DNA from: CAWAQA01 sp963784065
Lineage (GTDB): Bacteria; Acidobacteriota; Vicinamibacteria; Vicinamibacterales; UBA2999
DNA: 64,000 nucleotides
Direction: 5' to 3'
Assembly: GCA_963784065.1 (NCBI GenBank)
Contig: CAWAQA010000006.1
Location: 558,001-622,000 of the forward strand
Shown here piece after piece: positions 34,677 to 44,857 of the stretch. Numbering within the stretch: the first letter of the stretch is position 1; each line of letters opens with the position of its first letter. The notes under the pieces were generated by a model. The model was not told the DNA's origin. It worked only from the letters and a program-made list of their open reading frames with translations, and did no database searches. Position numbers and translations under genes: made by a program.

Positions 34677-35461
34677 ATGGCGGACGAAAGCTCGGCGAAG
34701 AAGACCTACAAGCGCGAGCTCGAGCGGATGCAGGAGGAGCTCGTGCTGCTGCAGGAGGCGGTGCGCGCCGACGGCCTGCGGGTCGCCGTCGATCTTCGAG
34801 GGCCGCGACACCGCGGGCAAGGGCGGCACGATCAAGCGGATCACCGACAAGCTCAACCCGCGCGTCTGCCACGTGGTGGCGCTCGGGACCCCACCGAGCG
34901 CGAGCGCTGGCAGTGGTACTTCCAGCGCTACATCGAGCCGCATGCCGACGGCGGGCGAGATCGTCCTGTTCGACCGCTCCTGGTACAACCGCGCCGGCGT
35001 CGAGCGGGTGATGGGCTTCTGCAGCGAGGAGGAGCGTGGAGGAGTTCTTCCGCGAGGCGCCCGAGATCGAGCGCATGCTGGTGCGCTCGGGGCTCGTCCT
35101 GATCAAGTACTGGCTCGAGGTGAGCGCCCAGGAGCAGCCGCCCGCGCCTGATGGAGCGCGTCGAGGACCCGACCAAGCAGTGGAAGCTGAGCCCCATCGA
35201 CGCCGAGGCGCCCCGGCCGCTACGACGACTACTCGCGCGCCGTGGCCGACATCTTCGCGCGCACCAGCATCCCCGAGGCGCCCTGGTACGTGGTCGACGC
35301 CGAACGACCAGAAGCGCGCCCGCCTGAACGTCATGGCCCACCTGCTGGAGCTGCTGCCCCAGCGCAGGGCGCCGGAGGTCGTGAAGATCCAAGCAGCCGC
35401 GGCGAAGGCCAAGTCCGCCGAGCTGCCGGCGAGCGTCGCCCGCGTCCCCGAGCGCTGGTAG
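34677..35461 (+). CDS. ppk2: polyphosphate kinase 2 (many frameshifts)
   Basis: PPK2 uses polyphosphate to phosphorylate nucleoside di- or monophosphates. The start MADESSAKKTYKRELERMQ at ATG 34677 has GGAG upstream. Walker A FEGRDTAGKGGTIKRI, then RWQWYFQRYI, Walker B EIVLFDRSWYNRAGVERVMGF, EEFFREAPEIERMLVRSG, LIKYWLEVS, then QWKLSPID and NVMAHLLELLP follow in order but in alternating frames, with at least five breaks. With those corrected the length is about 260 residues, as for class I PPK2. The stop lies 4 bases from the stop of the convergent oxidase gene. Confidence 0.85.
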
Positions 35462-35465
35462 CCGC

Positions 35466-37617
35466 CTACCGCACCCGCCTCAGCACCAGGTCGTCGACGA
35501 TCGCGCCGCCGCCGCGCGACCTCAGCCGCACCCGCACCGGCCCCGACCGGCCGAGGCGGACGGTGTCGGTCGACGCGCCGCCAGCGCCTCGGCCCGGGCG
35601 TCCGCGGCCGAGCGCGAGGGTGACCGTCCGCCCCGCGGATGCCGTGCTGAGGCGCGCGCCCGCCGCTGAGGACCCGGAGGCGTCGCGCGGTACGTGCCCG
35701 CGAGCAGGGCCGGCCCGGGGACGACGTCTCCGACGCCGAGCCGGAGCGCCCGGCGGCCGCGAGAAGGCGGCGCGCACCCGCGCCGCGTCCGGGATGCCGC
35801 GGATCGGGTTCTCGAAGCCCTCGCGCCAGTAGGACCGCGGCGCGAGCGGGGCCAGGACGGTCCCGGCCGGCGTCGCGCCAGGCGCCGTCGCCCGGCCCGG
35901 AGCGGCCGCGCCGGGAGCGGTCGTCCCGGCGCCCGGGCCCGGGGGCGGCAGCGGGGGCGGGTCCGGCGGCGCGGGGGAAGCGGTGGGCGCCAGTTGGACG
36001 AAGCGCGCCACCGAGGGGACGCCCGCCGCGTTCACCAGGAACAGCATGTAGTGGCCCGGCGGCGCGATCGACGTGTTCGCGGGTGCCGTCAGCTGCAGGC
36101 CGCCGGCGGTCGGCGTCATCGCCAGGGGCACCAGCCGCTGGTGCATGTCGTTGGCGTGGGTGGTGGCGCCCGGCGCGACGAGCACCGCCTTGGCGACGTC
36201 GCCGTCGGGGTGCCGACGCCGAACGTCGACCCATAGGGCACCGCGTCCGGGGCCGACGTGATCTGCGGGCGGGGGCCCTTGAACAGGTAGGGCGGCGAGA
36301 AGACCTCGATCTCGTCGCTCTGGCCGCCGAGGTCGGAGGGCCCGTCGTCGCCCGCCGACACGATGCGGCCGTCCGGCAGCAGGAGCGCCGTCGAGTGGTA
36401 GCCGCGCTCCTCGGCCTGGGCTGCCATCGGCGTCCAGGTGTCGGCGGCCGGGTCGTAGCGCAGCGCCTCCTTCTGGGGGGAGATGTAGTTGTCCTCGAGG
36501 TTGCCCCCGATCGTGATGACGGCGCCGTCCGGGGTCAGGACCGAGTTGGTGTTGCGGCGCGGCTGCGGGCAGCGGGGCCCGCCGCCGCCAGCCGGCGCCG
36601 AGGTCCGCGGCGTCGATGATCTCGACCACGTCCTCGCCCACGCCCCCGATCACCATGACCTTGCTCGAGCCGCCCGGGCCGTCGGGCAGGAGCACCGCCG
36701 AGCCCCTTGTGTGGTTGCCGGCCGGGCTTGCGCGAAGCGGGGTGAAGCCCCAGTCGGACGGGTTGAAGATGCCGACGTCCACGCCGGTGGGCCCGCTCAC
36801 CAGCACGCGGCCGTCGGGGATGACGTGCTGCTGCGGGTACAGGTTGAGCCAGCGCCGGCCGACGGTCTCGATCGGTCCCCCGCTTGGTCGGGTCGGGGTT
36901 GGGGGTGAAGACGTCCACGTCCTCGTTGATGTTCCCCGAGCCGTCGCGCACGCGGCCGCTGGTGATGAGCACCCGGCCGTCGGGCAGGGTCGTGGTGGTG
37001 GGGTACCAGCGGCCCTCGTCGCATCCGCCCCTGGAACATCCAGGTCTCGGTCCAGGGGTCGAAGGTGTAGATCGTGTCGAGGCCGTTGAAGAGCTCGCTC
37101 GTCTTGGGGGCGTTCCCCCCCGCCACCAGCACCCGCCCGTCGGCGAGCAGCGTCTGGCCCCCGCACCACAGGTTGTCGCCGCCCGGCGGGTCGACGCGGC
37201 GGCGCTGGCCGGTCGCCGGGTCCCAGATCGCCGCGATGCCCTGCGGGCTGGCCCGTAGTTGAAGAAGAGGACCTTGCCGGTCGGCAGCATGATCGCGTGG
37301 ATGCCGGTGACGTCGATGTGCGTCTTGCCCGACCACTGGCCGACGACGCGACGGCGGGCCGACCGCCATCGGGCGGCGGGGCGGCGGCTCGCGGCGGGCC
37401 GAGCTGGGCGGCGAGGCGGCGCGCCTCGCGGCGCGCCCGCCGGTGCTCCAGGGCGTGGGCGCGGCCGAGCACCCGCGTCTCGATCTTCACCAGCTTCGCC
37501 TCGGGGATGCCCGAGGCGGCCGGGACACCGTGCGCCGACGCGGCCGGCGCGGTCGCCAGCGCGGCGGCAACGAGCCCGGCGGCGCCGAGGCCGGCGGCGA
37601 CCGACCCGAATGCTCAA
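35466..37617 (-). CDS. secreted copper-radical oxidase, galactose/glyoxal oxidase type (many frameshifts)
   Basis: Kelch-like beta-propeller enzyme that oxidises alcohols or aldehydes to give H2O2. A signal peptide is readable (GLGAAGLVAAALATAPAASA). The propeller pieces HAIMLPTGKVLFFNYG, LWCGGQTLLADGRVLVAGG, GRWYPTTTTLPDGRVLITSG and RGYHSTALLLPDGRIVSAGD are in family order. They hold the residues expected for the metal-radical site: Cys (LWCGG), Tyr (RWYPT), Tyr-His (GYHST), and His in GATTHANDMHQR near the C-terminal early-set domain, which ends GHYMLFLVNAAGVPSV. Six or more frame breaks. After it comes a Pro/Ala-rich linker and an extra C-terminal beta domain. Confidence 0.8.
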
Positions 37618-37689
37618 ACCTACGAGATGCTCCTGTTCGCACCCGCCTACTGTGAGGCCACGGCCCTCCGGGGGCCGCGCCCCCTTCGG

Positions 37690-38155
37690 CTAGTCGCGCC
37701 CTCCCCGCGGGAGTGGTTCGGCGGGAACCAGCAGCCCGAGCACGAGCCCGAAGAGCGCGTGCATGGCCGCCTCCTGGGCGATCACGCGCGGGTTGGTCGC
37801 CAGGGGCGGCCAGCGCCCGCGAGCGGCGGTCCGGGTGAAGCCGGTCGATCAGGGCCATCCCGGGCCAGGTCGCGACGGCCTCGACGCCGGCCCAGGCGAG
37901 TCCGGCCCGCGGACCCCGCCCGCCCGCGAGCGCGAAGACCGCGCCGAAGGCCGCGCCGTTGGCGGCGTGGACCAGCGCGCCCGCCAGCGGCCAGCGCTCG
38001 CCGGCCCCCGGCACCAGCCGCCCCAGCAGGCGGACGTCGCCGAATCCGCCCGTGCGCAGGGCCCGCCCCGCCAGGGGCTCGAGCGCCGCCCAGGCGCACG
38101 CGGCGGTCGCGCCCGCCGCGGCGCCGCGCACCGCCACCGCCATCGCGTCCCTCAC
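37690..38155 (-). CDS. small membrane protein, unrecognised (one frameshift)
   Basis: About 154 residues with Ala/Gly-rich membrane segments (GAAAGATAACAWAALEPLAG, LVHAANGAAFGAVFALAGG, AWAGVEAVATWPGMALIDRL). After a frame break near 37800 it continues LATNPRVIAQEAAMHALFGLVLGLLVP and ends at a TAG in 37690-37692. I do not recognise the family. It is divergent from the NAD(P)-binding gene at 38208, with 52 bases between. The 37618-37689 gap before it holds nothing I can name. Confidence 0.6.
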
Positions 38156-38207
38156 CCGGCCTCCCGATCCCCCTCATCCACGCGCCGCGCGAGGTTAGCC
38201 TGGGGGA

Positions 38208-39667
38208 ATGCCCGGCGCCGAGGATCCGTCCGCTTCGCCCCTGATCCTCCTCACCGGCGCGACCGGCTACGTCGGCGGACGGCTGTGGGCGCGCCTGGAG
38301 CGCGACAGCCGGCGCCTGCGCCTGATGACCCGCCGGCCCGGCCGAACTGGCCGCGCAGGTCGCGCCCTCGACCGACGTCGTGCGCGGCGACGTGCAAGGA
38401 GCCGGCGTCGCTCCGGCCGGCCCTCGCGGGGGTCGACACCGCGTACTACCTGGTCCACTCGATGGCCTCGGGCACGGACTACCGCGAGGCCGACCGTCGC
38501 GGGGCGGAGGCGTTCGGCGCGGCGGCGCGCGCCGCCGGGGTGCGGCGGATCGTCTACCTCGGCGGGCTGGGCCACGACGCGGAGCTGTCGGGCCACCTGG
38601 CGAGCCGCCAGGAGGTCGGGCGGGTCCTGGCGGGGTCGGGGGTGGCGACGCTCGAGCTGCGCGCCTCGATCGTCGTCGGCTCCGGGAGCACGTCGTTCGA
38701 GATGGTCCGCGCGCTGGTGGACCGCCTGCCGGTCATGGTCACCCCGCGCTGGGTCGGCACCCTGACCCAGCCGATCGCGATCGAGGACGTGCTCGAGTAC
38801 CTCGTCGAGGCGGCGGACCTGGACCTCGAGGGCGGCCGGGTCGTGGAGATCGGCGGCGCCGACCGCGTCTCCTACGGCGACCTCATGCGTGAGTACGCCC
38901 GTCAGCGCGGCCTGCGCCGGGCCATGATCCCGGTGCCGGTGCTCTCGACCCGCCTGTCGAGCCTGTGGCTCGGGCTCGTCACGCCGGTGTACGCCCGCGT
39001 CGGGCGGGAGCTGGTGGAGGGGCTGCGCAACGAGACCGTGGTGCGCGACCCTGCGGCCGCTCAGCTCTTCCGGGTGCGGCCGCGCGGCGCGCGCGAGGCG
39101 ATCGCGCGGGCGCTGGTCAACGAGGACCGGGAGTTCGCGGCGACGCGCTGGTCAGATGCCCTGTCGTCCGGTCCCGGGCCGCGAGCCTTCGGCGGCGCGT
39201 CGGTCGGCTCGCGCCTGGTCAACTCGCGGACGGCCCGGGTGCCCGTGCCGCCTGAGGCCGCGTTCGCGCCGATCCGCCGCATCGGCGGGCGCCAGGGCTG
39301 GTACTACGCCGATGCGCTCTGGCGGCTGCGCGGGCTGCTCGACCTGCCCTGCGGCGGCGCCGGAACCCGCCGCGGCCGGCGCGACCCCGAGCGGCTGCTG
39401 CCGGGCGACACGGTTAACTTCTGGCGGGTCGAGGAGGTGGAGCCGAACCGGCGGCTGCGCCTGTCGGCCGAGATGACGCTGCCCGGCCGCGCGTGGCTGC
39501 AGTTCGAGGTCGAGCCGGCCGACGGCGGCTCGGTCATCCGCCAGACGGCGATCTTCGACCCGGTGGGCGTGCTAGGGCGCCTGTACTGGTACGCCGTCTG
39601 GCCGCTCCATGGCCTCGTCTTCCGCGGGATGGTCCGCGGGATCGCCCGCGCGGCGGTGGCCGGGTGA
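38208..39667 (+). CDS. NAD(P)-binding protein fused to a DUF2867/SRPBCC-like domain
   Basis: The N-terminal half is an atypical SDR of the NmrA/YwnB kind: LLTGATGYVGGRLW (residues about 14-27), TAYYLVHSMASG, RRIVYLGGLG and MVTPRWVGTLTQPIAIEDV. The C-terminal half (GWYYADALWRLRGLLDLPCGG, LPGDTVNFWRVEEVEPNRRL, MTLPGRAWLQFEVEPADGGS) is a DUF2867-like lipid- or ligand-binding domain. Full length is about 486 residues. One frame break near 38340-38400 is inferred (ELAAQVAPSTDVVRGDVQ should join EPASLRPALAGVD). Such proteins may act on quinones or steroids; no substrate can be given. Confidence 0.8.
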
Positions 39668-40341
39668 CCGGCGCCCCCGAGGCCGGCCTGGCCGAGCGGC
39701 TCGTGAGCTGGATGGCCGTCAACCGCCACGGCCTCGACGCGCTCATGGCGGAGGAGGGCTCGCGCGCCATCCACGAGGAGTTCCTGATGGCCGAGGGCGG
39801 CGCCCTCCCCGACCTGAGCGCCCGGGTGGAGCGGGCCCGCGGCGCCAGCGCGCGCGCCTGGACGCGGCACCTGGGGCGCGGCCTCGAGGCCGAATGGGAC
39901 GGCGCCGAACCTGGCCTGTCGGAGCGGGTCGAGCGCTGGTCGGCCTCCCAGCCTGAGCGGCTCGAGGCGCTGGTGCTGGAGGAGCGCGCCGTCGTTGACC
40001 GTCGGGGGGCCTCGGGCGACCCCGGCGCCGACGCGCGCGACGCCGAGCTCATCGCCCACGGCCGCCTGTTCGTCGAGGCCCTCGCCGGCAACGCGGCAGC
40101 GCTCGCCGACCAGACGCCGCCGGAGCTCTCGCGCCGCGTGGCCGCGTTGCTGCGGGCCGGCGAGGCCCGGCGCCGCGAGGTCGAGGCGCGGGCGCGGGCG
40201 GCCTGGACGCAGCCCGACGCGGACGGGCGCCGGGTGGGCGAGGCGGCGGCCGTGTGGGCCCACGTGCGGGTCCTCGCCGAGGTCCTCGAGCAGGCGCTGC
40301 CGGGGGCCTCGGCCTCTGAGGTGCGCGGGGCGAGCGGATGA
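39664..40341 (+). CDS. hypothetical helical protein
   Basis: Intact 225-residue protein, GTG start overlapping the previous stop (GTGA). It is nearly all alpha helix, rich in Ala, Arg and Glu, with repeats of the type ARVERARGASARAW and SERVERWSASQPERLEALV. No transmembrane segment or enzymatic motif is visible. I do not recognise the family. Coupling to the NAD(P)-binding gene suggests a shared role. Confidence 0.65.
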   Translation: MTGAPEAGLAERLVSWMAVNRHGLDALMAEEGSRAIHEEFLMAEGGALPDLSARVERARGASARAWTRHLGRGLEAEWDGAEPGLSERVERWSASQPERLEALVLEERAVVDRRGASGDPGADARDAELIAHGRLFVEALAGNAAALADQTPPELSRRVAALLRAGEARRREVEARARAAWTQPDADGRRVGEAAAVWAHVRVLAEVLEQALPGASASEVRGASG

Positions 40342-40438
40342 CTCATCCGTCGCGGGTGCCTCGCGCGTACCTGGATTCGAGGTGTCGTTCACGCACGCCA
40401 TACGCGCCCCCGCCCGCGCCCCGGGTGCCGGGGCGGTG

Positions 40439-41011
40439 ATGGGGCGGCGTCTCGACCGCGGCCGCAGCCCCGAGGACCGCCTCGTGGCCGGCCTGCGCCG
40501 GGGAGACCCCGACGCGGTCGCCCAGGCCCACCGCGACTACGGCGGGGCGGTGCTCGGCTACCTGCGGCGGACTCTGGGCGACCCTGGGAGCGCCGAGGAC
40601 GTGCACCAGGAGGTGTTCCTCGAGGTCTGGCGACGGGGGCCCTCGTTCGACCCGGCCCGCGCGACGCTCGGGACGTGGATCCTGCTGATCGCCCGCAGCC
40701 GGGCGATCGACCACCTGCGCAAGCGGGTGCCCGAGCCGCGCGACCCGCAGGCGCCCGGGGCCCTGGCCGCGCGCGAGCCCGAGCAGGATCCCGAGACCTC
40801 GCCGGACGCCGTCGTGGAGCGCTGGGGCATGGCGATGCGGCTCGGCCGGCTGCCCGAGCACGAGGCGGCCGTCCTGCGCATGCGGTTCCATGAGGGCCTG
40901 AGCCAAACGGAGATCGCCGCGCGCACCGGCGTGCCCCTCGGGACGGTGAAGACCCACATGGTCCGCGGGCTGCGCCGCCTACGCGCGATCGTCGACGAGG
41001 AGGGCGCGTGA
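40439..41011 (+). CDS. ECF-type RNA polymerase sigma factor
   Basis: Two-domain sigma-70 factor of the SigK/SigL kind. Region 2: VLGYLRRTLGDPGSAEDVHQEVFLEVWRR, with LGTWILLIARSRAIDHLRKR for -10 recognition. Region 4: LPEHEAAVLRMRFHEGLSQTEIAARTGVPLGTVKTHMVRGLRRLR. Length about 190 residues. ATG at 40439 is used; an in-frame GTG at 40382 would add 19 residues. The stop overlaps the start of the anti-sigma gene (GTGA), the usual pairing. Confidence 0.93.
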   Translation: MGRRLDRGRSPEDRLVAGLRRGDPDAVAQAHRDYGGAVLGYLRRTLGDPGSAEDVHQEVFLEVWRRGPSFDPARATLGTWILLIARSRAIDHLRKRVPEPRDPQAPGALAAREPEQDPETSPDAVVERWGMAMRLGRLPEHEAAVLRMRFHEGLSQTEIAARTGVPLGTVKTHMVRGLRRLRAIVDEEGA

Positions 41012-41698
41012 GCCGCGACGCCGACATCGTCGCCTACCTGCTGGGCGAGTCGTCGCCGGAGGAGGGCGCTGCCGTCGAGCGCCGCATGGGCGAGGACGCC
41101 GGATTCCGTCGCGAGGTCGAGCGCATGCGCCCGATCGTCGCCGGCCTCGAGGCGCTGCCGCCCGAGGCCTGGGAGCCGGGACGGGTCCCGCCCCTGCCCG
41201 ACCCGCCCCCGCTCCCGGCCGCGCCCGCGCCCGAGCGGCCCCGGCCGCGGCGGGCGTGGTGGCCGGTCGCCGCCGTCGCCGCGTGCCTCGCCTGCTGGCG
41301 GCGGGGGTGGGCATCGGCGCCCTGGTCTTCGGGGGCGACGACGGCGGCGGCGGCGGGCCGGCCATCGCGCTCGCCCGGGTCGGCGAGGGCGGGTCCGCGG
41401 CGGCGGGCCAGGCCCGTGTCGTGTCCGCCGACGACGGCGGGTTGCGGGTGCGGGTGAGCGGCCTCGACCCCGAGCGGGCCGGGGGCCTACTACGAGCTCT
41501 GGCTGCTCGACGGGCCGGAGCGCCTGCTGTCGCTCGGCTCGTTCCGGGTGCCCGCCTCGGGCGCGGCGGAGGTCGACCGTGCCGCTCCCGGTCGACGTGA
41601 CCGACTTCCGCTTCGTCGACGTCTCGGTCGAGAGCGCCGACGGCGACCCGGGCCACTCGGGCGTCTCGGTGCTGCGGGGGCCCACAGCCCCCGCATAG
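41008..41698 (+). CDS. anti-sigma factor, RskA type (frameshifts)
   Basis: A membrane-anchored anti-sigma factor. The cytoplasmic N-terminus (VAYLLGESSPEEGAAVERRM, then MRPIVAGLEALPPEAW) is the sigma-binding zinc-less ASD. A Pro-rich stretch leads to one membrane segment (LLAAGVGIGALVFGG after a frame break near 41290). The extracytoplasmic C-terminal domain has the RskA signature: LRVRVSGLDPERAGGYYELWLLDG, RLLSLGSFRVPASG, VDVTDFRFVDVSVES and PGHSGVSVLRG. Further breaks lie near 41490 and 41580. Coupled to the sigma gene; the pair probably responds to envelope or redox stress. Confidence 0.88.
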
Positions 41699-41715
41699 CC
41701 CCGAGGTCCTGGCCC

Positions 41716-41920
41716 CTACACGGTGGTCGCGGCCGTGGTCTCGGCCGTCGGCGGGGCGTCCTTCAGGCGCCGGATCAGGTCGGCCACGTCGGCCGTCTCC
41801 TGCTCCAGGTCGCGCTGGTACCGCTCCAGCCGCTCGAGCCATCGCCTCGCGGTTGAACCTGCCGCGGCCGATGGGCGGCCCGCAGCCGCGGCCGCCGCGG
41901 CGGTGTCGTCTGTGTGTCAT
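41716..41920 (-). CDS. small protein co-transcribed with a PadR regulator (one frameshift)
   Basis: About 68 residues. MTHRRHRRGGRGCGPPIGRGRFNREA is followed, after a frame break near 41845, by a helical part LERLERYQRDLEQETADVADLIRRL and a Thr-rich tail ending at TAG 41716. The ATG overlaps the PadR stop (ATGA). The RRGRGRG-rich head and coiled tail resemble small proteins often found beside PadR genes with the DUF5320 plan, but I am not certain. Confidence 0.6.
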
Positions 41921-42258
41921 GTCGTCACCCCCTCTCCTCGGTAGCGGTCGATGAACGCGGTGATGACGTCGCGGGCCTCGCCCAGGGCGTCGGCCCAGCG
42001 CGCCAGCAGCTCGCGCCCCGAGTCGGTGAGCCGGTACACCCGCTTCGCCGGCCCGGGCAGGCTCTCGTCCCACTCGGAGTCGACGACCCCCTCCTCCTCC
42101 AGCGAGCGCAGCAGCCGGTAGAGGTTGCCGAGGTCCACGCGCCGCTCCTCGCGGGCGATGTCCGGCAGCAGCTCGAGGAGCTCGTAGCCGTGCATCGGCC
42201 GCTCGGAGAGCAGCAGCAGGAGGGCGGGCTCGACGAAGCGCTCGACGCGCGCGCGCAC
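41917..42258 (-). CDS. PadR family transcriptional regulator
   Basis: Winged-helix repressor. The family core VEPALLLLLSERPMHGYELLELL, LGNLYRLLRSLEEEGVVDSEWDE and AKRVYRLTDSGRELLARWADAL is complete, followed by a short C-terminal helix. The GTG at 42258 is the first start I can support, but the frame continues upstream (QRRPGQWE) and the true start may be earlier, on the far side of a frame break. A palindrome that fits a PadR operator lies at 42359-42379. Confidence 0.88.
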   Translation of the reverse strand: MRARVERFVEPALLLLLSERPMHGYELLELLPDIAREERRVDLGNLYRLLRSLEEEGVVDSEWDESLPGPAKRVYRLTDSGRELLARWADALGEARDVITAFIDRYRGEGVTT

Positions 42259-42358
42259 CTCCCACTGACCCGGGCGACGCTGCGGCGGGTGCGCGCGCGG
42301 CGGCGCCGTCCTCGGTGGCCCATCGGGCCTCTGCGGTGGTGGGTCCGGTCACGCGGCC

Positions 42359-42379
42359 ACTATAGGTCAAATACATAGT
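42359..42379. promoter_or_regulatory. palindrome, possible PadR operator
   Basis: ACTAT-AGGTCAAATAC-ATAGT: 5-bp arms with an 11-base centre, AT-rich within a very GC-rich region, between the PadR gene and the divergent membrane gene. On the minus strand it would overlap the expected PadR promoter. Confidence 0.45.
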
Positions 42380-42427
42380 CTTTGCAAGGCGGGCAACGCG
42401 AGCCGGCGCCCGCGCTACCTTCACGCG

Positions 42428-43115
42428 ATGGGCCTGTCGGAGCCGGCGCTCTCGCTCACCGACCTCGCGCTCGGGATCGTCGTCATCGCCCTCGCGGTGC
42501 GGCTCCAGCGCACGCCCGGGGTCCACCGCTACTGGCGCCTCACGTTCTGGTGGGTCGGCGCGGCGGCGCTCGCGGGGGCGGTCCACCACGGCGTCGTGAC
42601 CTACTCCGACACCTGGGCCGGCCCGAGCTGGGCGGTCATCAGCATCATGGTCGTGGTCGCGGATCTCCTACCTGCTCGCGGCCAGCGTCGTCGAGGTGCT
42701 CGGCCCGGGCCGCGGGCGCGTCTTCTGGGTGCTCCGCTCCGCTCGGGCTGGTCGCCTACGCGGCGCTGGCGATCGCCGGCTACGCGGGGGTGAACTCGAT
42801 GCTCGCCTGCGAGGGCATCACGATGATCGCCATCCTCGCGCTCTGGGGCCGCGCGCTGCACGACCACCACCCGCTGGCGGTGCCGGTGATCGTCGCGATC
42901 CTGGCGAGCGGCGCGGCGGCCGGGGTGCGGGCGCTCCCGTCGGACGTCACCGAGCTCGTCGGGCTCGACCCGACCTCGCTCTACCACCTCGCCCAGATCC
43001 CGGGGCTGGTGCTGCTCTACCACGCCCTCGTCGCGGCGCCGCAGCGCCAGCCGCGGGCCGCCGCCGCGCGCCCGCCGCGAGCGCGTCGCTCCCGCGCACG
43101 GGAGCCCCGACCTAG
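42428..43115 (+). CDS. seven-helix-like membrane protein (frameshifts)
   Basis: Hydrophobic segments in order: LSLTDLALGIVVIALAVRL, LTFWWVGAAALAGAVHHGVV, WAVISIMVVV plus YLLAASVVEVLG in another frame, LVAYAALAIAGYAG, CEGITMIAILALWGRAL, HPLAVPVIVAILASGAAAGV and YHLAQIPGLVLLYHALV. This pattern, with His in a segment-3 AVHHG, resembles the alkaline ceramidase-like/haemolysin III-like fold, but I cannot assign it. Frame breaks near 42662 and 42735. The 3' end is uncertain (43115 is the TAG in the frame that gives a normal tail). Confidence 0.6.
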
Positions 43116-43175
43116 CCGTACGGAGGGACAGCCGACCTTGCGGGCGGGCCCTCCCTGCGTTTTCATGCTGGGCGG

Positions 43176-44198
43176 GTGCCCCTCCCCACCCCCTCCCCCG
43201 CGCGCCACCTGACGGCCGCCCTCCGGCGCCCGCGCGTCCGTCGCTCCCTGGTCGTGGCCGGGGCGGTGGCCCTGCTCGCCCGCGGCCTGCTGGGGCCGAG
43301 CCACGCGATCCAGCCGGGCGCGCTGGCCGACGCCTTCGCGGCCGGTCAGCTGGCCCTGGGTCGTCGTGTCGGCCGTCGTCTACGCGCCGGGCAGATCGCC
43401 TCGGGGCTGGTCTGGGGCGTCGGGCTGCGGGCCGGCGGCATGCGCGGCGTCGAGCGTCGCCACGTCCAGAGCGCCCACTGGCTCGGGCACGGCGCCGGCG
43501 AGGTGCTGCCGGCCCAGCTCGGCCACGTCGTGCGGTACGCCGCCATCCGCCGCCACCCCGCCGCCGCCGCCGGGGGCGGGCTGCGCATCGCCGGCAGCGT
43601 CGGCGCCTGGAAGGTCGTCGACGGGCTCGTCACCTTCGTGGTGGTCGCGATCGCCACGATGGTCATGCCCCTGCCCGACGGACTCGGCGGCCTGCGCTGG
43701 CTCGCCGCGGCGACGCTGGGCGGGCTGCTGCTCGCCCTGTTCGTCGCCTCCCGCGTCGGGCCCGGCCGGGTGGCGCGGCATGCTGCCCGAGCGGACTCGC
43801 GCGCGTGGCTCGGCGGCTCGGCGAGGGCGCCGCCGTCCTGGCCCGGCGGCGCGACGCGGCGGCGGCGGTGGGCCTGCAGCTCGTCGCGATCTGCGGCCGG
43901 GTGGTGAGCCTGGCCGCGCTGCTGCACGCCTTCGGGATGCCCGCCGAGGCGGCGCTGCTGGTGTTCGCCCTCATGGTGCTGTCCGGCGTGGTCGCGATCT
44001 CGCCGGGCGGGGTGGGCGTCCGCGACGCGGCGATGGTGCCGGCGCTGGTCGCGACCTACGGGCTGGGCGCCGAGCCGGCCCTCGCCTTCAGCCTCGGCAT
44101 CCAGGCGACGGCGCTCGGCGTCTCGCTGCTCGGCGCCGGCCGTCGCGCTGGTGCTGATGCGCCTCAACCCGATCCGGGCGGCCCGCGCCCTGAGCTGA
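43176..44198 (+). CDS. lysylphosphatidylglycerol synthase-like (UPF0104) membrane protein (frameshifts)
   Basis: Membrane protein of the UPF0104/AglD/MprF-flippase family. Segments include RRSLVVAGAVALLARGLLG, IASGLVWGVGLRAGG, then the family hallmark GHGAGEVLPAQLGHVVRYAA, WKVVDGLVTFVVVAIATMV, LAAATLGGLLLALFVASRV, LQLVAICGRVVSLAALLHAFG, LVFALMVLSGVVAISPGGVGVRDAAMV and a final VALVLMRLNPIRAARALS. Frame breaks near 43365, 43780 and 44140. It probably moves or protects a lipid-linked molecule; the substrate is unknown. Confidence 0.78.
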
Positions 44199-44857
44199 CG
44201 GCGGCCGCGGCGAGCCTCGCGACGCAGGGCGAGGTCGTCGACGATCAGCGCCGTCGCGCCCGGCCCGCCAGCCGCGCGGCCTCGGCCGCGTCCGCCACCG
44301 GCCAGGTCGCCGAGGAAGGGCGCGGCCGCCGCGCAGCGCGGCGGCGACCTCCGGCGCGAGCAGGTCGGCGCGCACGCACGCGCCGTCGCCCAGGCGGCCC
44401 GCGGCCGCCAGCCCCATCAGCCGCGCGCACCTCGCGCGCGCGACGCCGCCGAGCGGACCAGCCGGACCCGGGCGCGCCCGCGAGGCGTTCGAGCAGCGCC
44501 CAGCGCCGCGACGCGATCGTGACCGGCCGGTCGCCGAGGGCCGCGCGGGCCGCCGCCGAGCGCGGCCTCGGCCAGCCGCGGCGGGCCGCCCTTCAGGTCG
44601 AGCAGCGGCTCGGCCCGCGGCCCCAGCGCGGCGAGGGCCGGCGCCGAGCTCCTGCGGCGCGCCGCGCGCCAGCGCGAGCCCGCCCTCGCGGTCCCAGAGC
44701 ACCGGCCCGAGCCGGCGCGGGTGGCGCAGCTCCAGCCGGCCGCGGCGCATGTGGACGTCGGCCTCGACGAGGTCGGCGCCGGCCTCCGCGCGCGGCGCCG
44801 GGCCGTCGCGGGATCGTTGCCCGCCCGGTGGGCGACCAGCAGGGCCCGGCCGGTCAC
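44164..44857 (-). CDS. glycerophosphodiester phosphodiesterase-like protein (badly frameshifted)
   Basis: The first residues VTGRALLVAHRAGND have the HRAGN catalytic start of the GDPD family (HRG/A-E/D-type). They are followed, in other frames, by EADVHMRRGRLELRHPRRLGPVLWDREGG (metal-binding E/D and His) and LLDLKGGPPRLAEA. The C-terminal half alternates between frames and cannot be rebuilt with confidence. Its GTG overlaps the PhoU stop. The end may overlap the convergent membrane gene. Confidence 0.5.

Noticed and set aside
40979..42589. 536-codon frame on the - strand
   Set aside because: Runs across the padR region and antisense of the anti-sigma gene; no motifs.
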